Assembly (NCBI GenBank): GCA_023269455.1
Contig: JAHFTG010000025.1
Location: 5,661-14,585, forward strand
Length of the DNA stretch: 8,925 nucleotides
Source of the DNA: Opitutaceae bacterium
Lineage (GTDB): Bacteria > Verrucomicrobiota > Verrucomicrobiia > Opitutales > Opitutaceae
Direction: 5' to 3'
Shown: positions 7,432-8,925 of the stretch, piece after piece
Layout: each line of letters opens with the position of its first letter
How positions within the stretch are numbered: the stretch's first letter is position 1
Translations under genes and position numbers: made by a program
The notes under the pieces: model-generated
Databases searched by the model: none
What the model was told of the DNA's origin: nothing
What the model saw: the letters and a program-made list of their open reading frames with translations, nothing else

Positions 7432-8447
7432 CAGACGTTCTGCAACACCCAGTTGAGGTCGTTGAGGACGGCGCCGGTGCCGTTGGCGACGGCGGAGAGA
7501 GGGTCGTCGGCCACGGTGACCGGGAGGCCGGTCTTCTCGCTGAGAAGGCGGTCGATGCCACGGATGAGGGCGCCGCCGCCGGCCATTACGAAACCGCGGT
7601 CAACGAGGTCGGCGGAAAGTTCGGGCGGGCAGCGTTCCAAGGTGGAGCGGACGGCGTCAACGATGGCGGAAATCGGATCGCTCAACGCCTCGCGCACTTC
7701 CTGAGAGGTGATGTGGATGGTCTTGGGCAGACCGGCGACGGAGTCACGGCCTTTGACCTCCATTGTGAGTTCTTCGTCGAGCGGGTAGGCGGAGCCGATG
7801 CGGACCTTGATCTCCTCGGCGGTGCGTTCGCCGATGAGGAGGTTGTAGGCGCGCTTCATGTAGTTGACGATAGCGGCGTCGAGTTCGTCGCCGGCCACAC
7901 GGATCGACTTAGAAAATACGATGCCGGAGAGGGAGATGATGGCAATCTCGGTGGTGCCGCCGCCGATGTCCACGATCATGTTGGCGGCGGGTTCGTCGAT
8001 GGGCAGACCTACGCCGATGGCGGCGGCCATAGGCTCGGGAATAGTGATGACGTCGCGCGCGCCGGCGTGGGTGGCGGAGTCTTTGACGGCGCGTTTTTCG
8101 ACCTCGGTGATGCCGGAGGGAATCGCGATGACGACGCGGGGGGCGACGCGGAGGGCGTTGTTGTGAACCTTGCGGATGAAGTAGCGCAGCATCGCCTCGG
8201 TGACGTCGAAGTCGGCGATGACGCCGTCCTTCATGGGGCGGATGGCGGTGATGTTGCCGGGGGTGCGGCCGAGCATCTTTTTGGCTTCTTCACCGACGGC
8301 GCGGACCTTGCGGGTGACGGTGTCGAGGGCGACCACGCTGGGCTCGCGGAGGACGATGCCTTTGTCCTTCACATAAACGAGGGTGTTGGCGGTGCCAAGG
8401 TCGATGCCGATGTCGTTGGAGAAGTAGCCAAAGAAATTTGAAGCCAT
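7431..8447 (-). CDS. mreB: Rod shape-determining protein MreB, bacterial actin
   Basis: A 338-residue actin-like ATPase of standard MreB length. It polymerises on the cytoplasmic face of the inner membrane and positions the elongation machinery. The nucleotide-binding motifs are intact: phosphate-1 DLGTANT (16-22), PEPMAAAIG (138-146), phosphate-2 DIGGGTTE (160-167) and the adenosine motif AGGGALIRG (289-297). The N-terminus MASNFFGYFSNDIGIDLG aligns without gaps to the E. coli form MLKKFRGMFSNDLSIDLG, which fixes the ATG at 8447. The start has no SD; instead the leader is CU-rich. It is the first gene of the mre operon, with a promoter candidate about 40-70 bases upstream. No anomaly is seen in the coding sequence. 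Confidence 0.98.
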   Translation of the reverse strand: MASNFFGYFSNDIGIDLGTANTLVYVKDKGIVLREPSVVALDTVTRKVRAVGEEAKKMLGRTPGNITAIRPMKDGVIADFDVTEAMLRYFIRKVHNNALRVAPRVVIAIPSGITEVEKRAVKDSATHAGARDVITIPEPMAAAIGVGLPIDEPAANMIVDIGGGTTEIAIISLSGIVFSKSIRVAGDELDAAIVNYMKRAYNLLIGERTAEEIKVRIGSAYPLDEELTMEVKGRDSVAGLPKTIHITSQEVREALSDPISAIVDAVRSTLERCPPELSADLVDRGFVMAGGGALIRGIDRLLSEKTGLPVTVADDPLSAVANGTGAVLNDLNWVLQNV

Positions 8448-8486
8448 AGTGCTTGGGTGGGAGGAGACGACGCCTGCGCCGCTGAG

Positions 8487-8517
8487 ATTACAAACGAGCG
8501 AAGCGAGTGAGTGTCAA
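8487..8517 (-). promoter_or_regulatory. Candidate sigma-70-type promoter of mreB
   Basis: On the - strand a perfect -35 box TTGACA (8517-8512) is followed after 19 bases by TGTAAT (8492-8487), five of six matches to TATAAT. The 19-base spacer is longer than the optimum of 17. It implies a transcript start near 8480 and a leader of about 33 bases before the mreB ATG. The spacer contains the mirror-symmetric GAGCGAAGCGAG (8496-8507 on the + strand). Confidence 0.55.
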
Positions 8518-8588
8518 AGAGGAAAACGTGGCTGCGGATCTTCGGGATAAATCAGGGGCGGCACCGAGGAGAAAAACGGCCTCCGCGC

Positions 8589-8619
8589 TTGACGCAGCCT
8601 AGAGGTGCGAGCGTTGTTA
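8589..8619 (+). promoter_or_regulatory. Weak candidate promoter of the antiporter gene
   Basis: TTGACG (8589-8594) resembles a -35 box and TTGTTA (8614-8619) is a poor -10 match after 19 bases. The implied start would leave almost no leader before the ATG at 8630. It is listed because it is the best match on this strand in the 182-base divergent spacer, which otherwise shows no gene. Confidence 0.22.
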
Positions 8620-8629
8620 AAAGTTACTC

Positions 8630-8925
8630 ATGGCCGGCATCGATTTTATCCAAAACCTCGCCGTGATTCTGGTGGTGGCGGCGCTGGTCGGCTGGGCCTG
8701 TCAACGCATCGGATTGTCCGTGGTGGTGGGGTTTCTCGTGGCGGGTATCGTGGTGGGTCCGCATACGCCGCCGTTTTCACTGGTGACGGACGAGGCGAGC
8801 ATCGAGATGGCGGCGCAGGTGGGGCTGGTTTTTCTGATGTTTTCGGTCGGACTGAAGCTGAGCATCCGCAAACTGCGCCGGCTGGGGATTTCGCTTTTGC
8901 TGGGAGTGTTCGAGAGCGCGGGGAT
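8630..8925 (+). CDS. CPA2 (Kef-type) cation:proton antiporter, N-terminal part (partial, 3' end outside window)
   Basis: An open frame runs from ATG 8630 to the window end and gives the first 98 residues of a membrane protein. Hydrophobic helices are visible at about 8-24, 28-43, 60-76 and 84-95. Family hallmarks are GFLVAGIVVGPHTPP (34-48; compare GYLLAGILLGP) and QVGLVFLMFSVGLKLS (63-78; compare LGVxLLMFxxGLEL), both typical of monovalent cation:proton antiporter-2 members such as KefB and KefC. Such proteins exchange K+ or Na+ for H+ across the inner membrane. The usual Glu after the GL of the second motif is Lys here. Any C-terminal Rossmann (TrkA-N) domain would lie outside the window, so KefB, RosB-like or plain Na+/H+ exchanger types cannot be separated. 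It is transcribed divergently from mreB and has no clear SD. Confidence 0.85.
   Translation, partial: MAGIDFIQNLAVILVVAALVGWACQRIGLSVVVGFLVAGIVVGPHTPPFSLVTDEASIEMAAQVGLVFLMFSVGLKLSIRKLRRLGISLLLGVFESAG

Noticed and set aside
7713..8441. 242-codon open frame on the + strand opposite mreB
   Set aside because: It is the Gly, Asp and Val-rich complement of a highly conserved gene, with no start signal and no domain.
8459..8466. GGGAGGAG on the + strand as a strong ribosome binding site
   Set aside because: No start codon with an open frame follows at a suitable distance on the + strand; the run is the complement of the CU-rich mreB leader.
8448..8629. Small RNA or small protein in the mreB/antiporter divergent spacer
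   Set aside because: I found no convincing short reading frame with a start signal and no terminator-like stem plus T-run; only promoter-like boxes are supported.

Overview
The window looks like chromosomal DNA from a GC-rich Gram-negative bacterium, most probably of the Verrucomicrobia (an Opitutaceae-like lineage). That placement is an inference from overall protein character, high GC and scarcity of Shine-Dalgarno (SD) sequences; no rRNA or other marker is present to confirm it. The window is gene-dense, and no gap between genes exceeds 200 bases. I see no tRNA, rRNA, CRISPR array, transposase or insertion sequence.

The left third (1-3863, + strand) is a compact three-gene cluster: the C-terminal part of a MoxR-type AAA+ ATPase, a two-helix membrane-anchored DUF58 protein, and a large TgpA-like membrane protein with an extracytoplasmic transglutaminase domain carrying an intact Cys-His-Asp triad. 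The second and third genes overlap by 32 bases. This trio is a widespread gene association. MoxR is thought to act as a chaperone-like ATPase, the DUF58 protein as its partner, and the transglutaminase-fold protein as the envelope effector.

The right part (3995-8447, - strand) is the classical rod-shape or elongasome operon in the order mreB, mreC, mreD, mrdA (PBP2). mreC, mreD and mrdA are separated by 1 and 9 bases, whereas mreB and mreC are separated by 93 bases containing short direct and inverted repeats. MreB makes the cytoplasmic actin-like filament, MreC and MreD link it through the inner membrane, and PBP2 does the periplasmic peptidoglycan cross-linking. rodA, the usual next gene, is absent: the operon runs convergently into the transglutaminase gene across a 131-base spacer holding three short hairpins.

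A 182-base divergent spacer (8448-8629) carries a plausible mreB promoter. It also holds the upstream region of a rightward gene at 8630, the start of a CPA2/Kef-type cation:proton antiporter cut off by the window end.

Nothing here is a clear undescribed system. The most notable points are the repeat-bearing mreB-mreC spacer, the mreB leader that is CU-rich where an SD is expected, the near-absence of SD sequences generally, the missing rodA, and the convergent meeting of two envelope operons.
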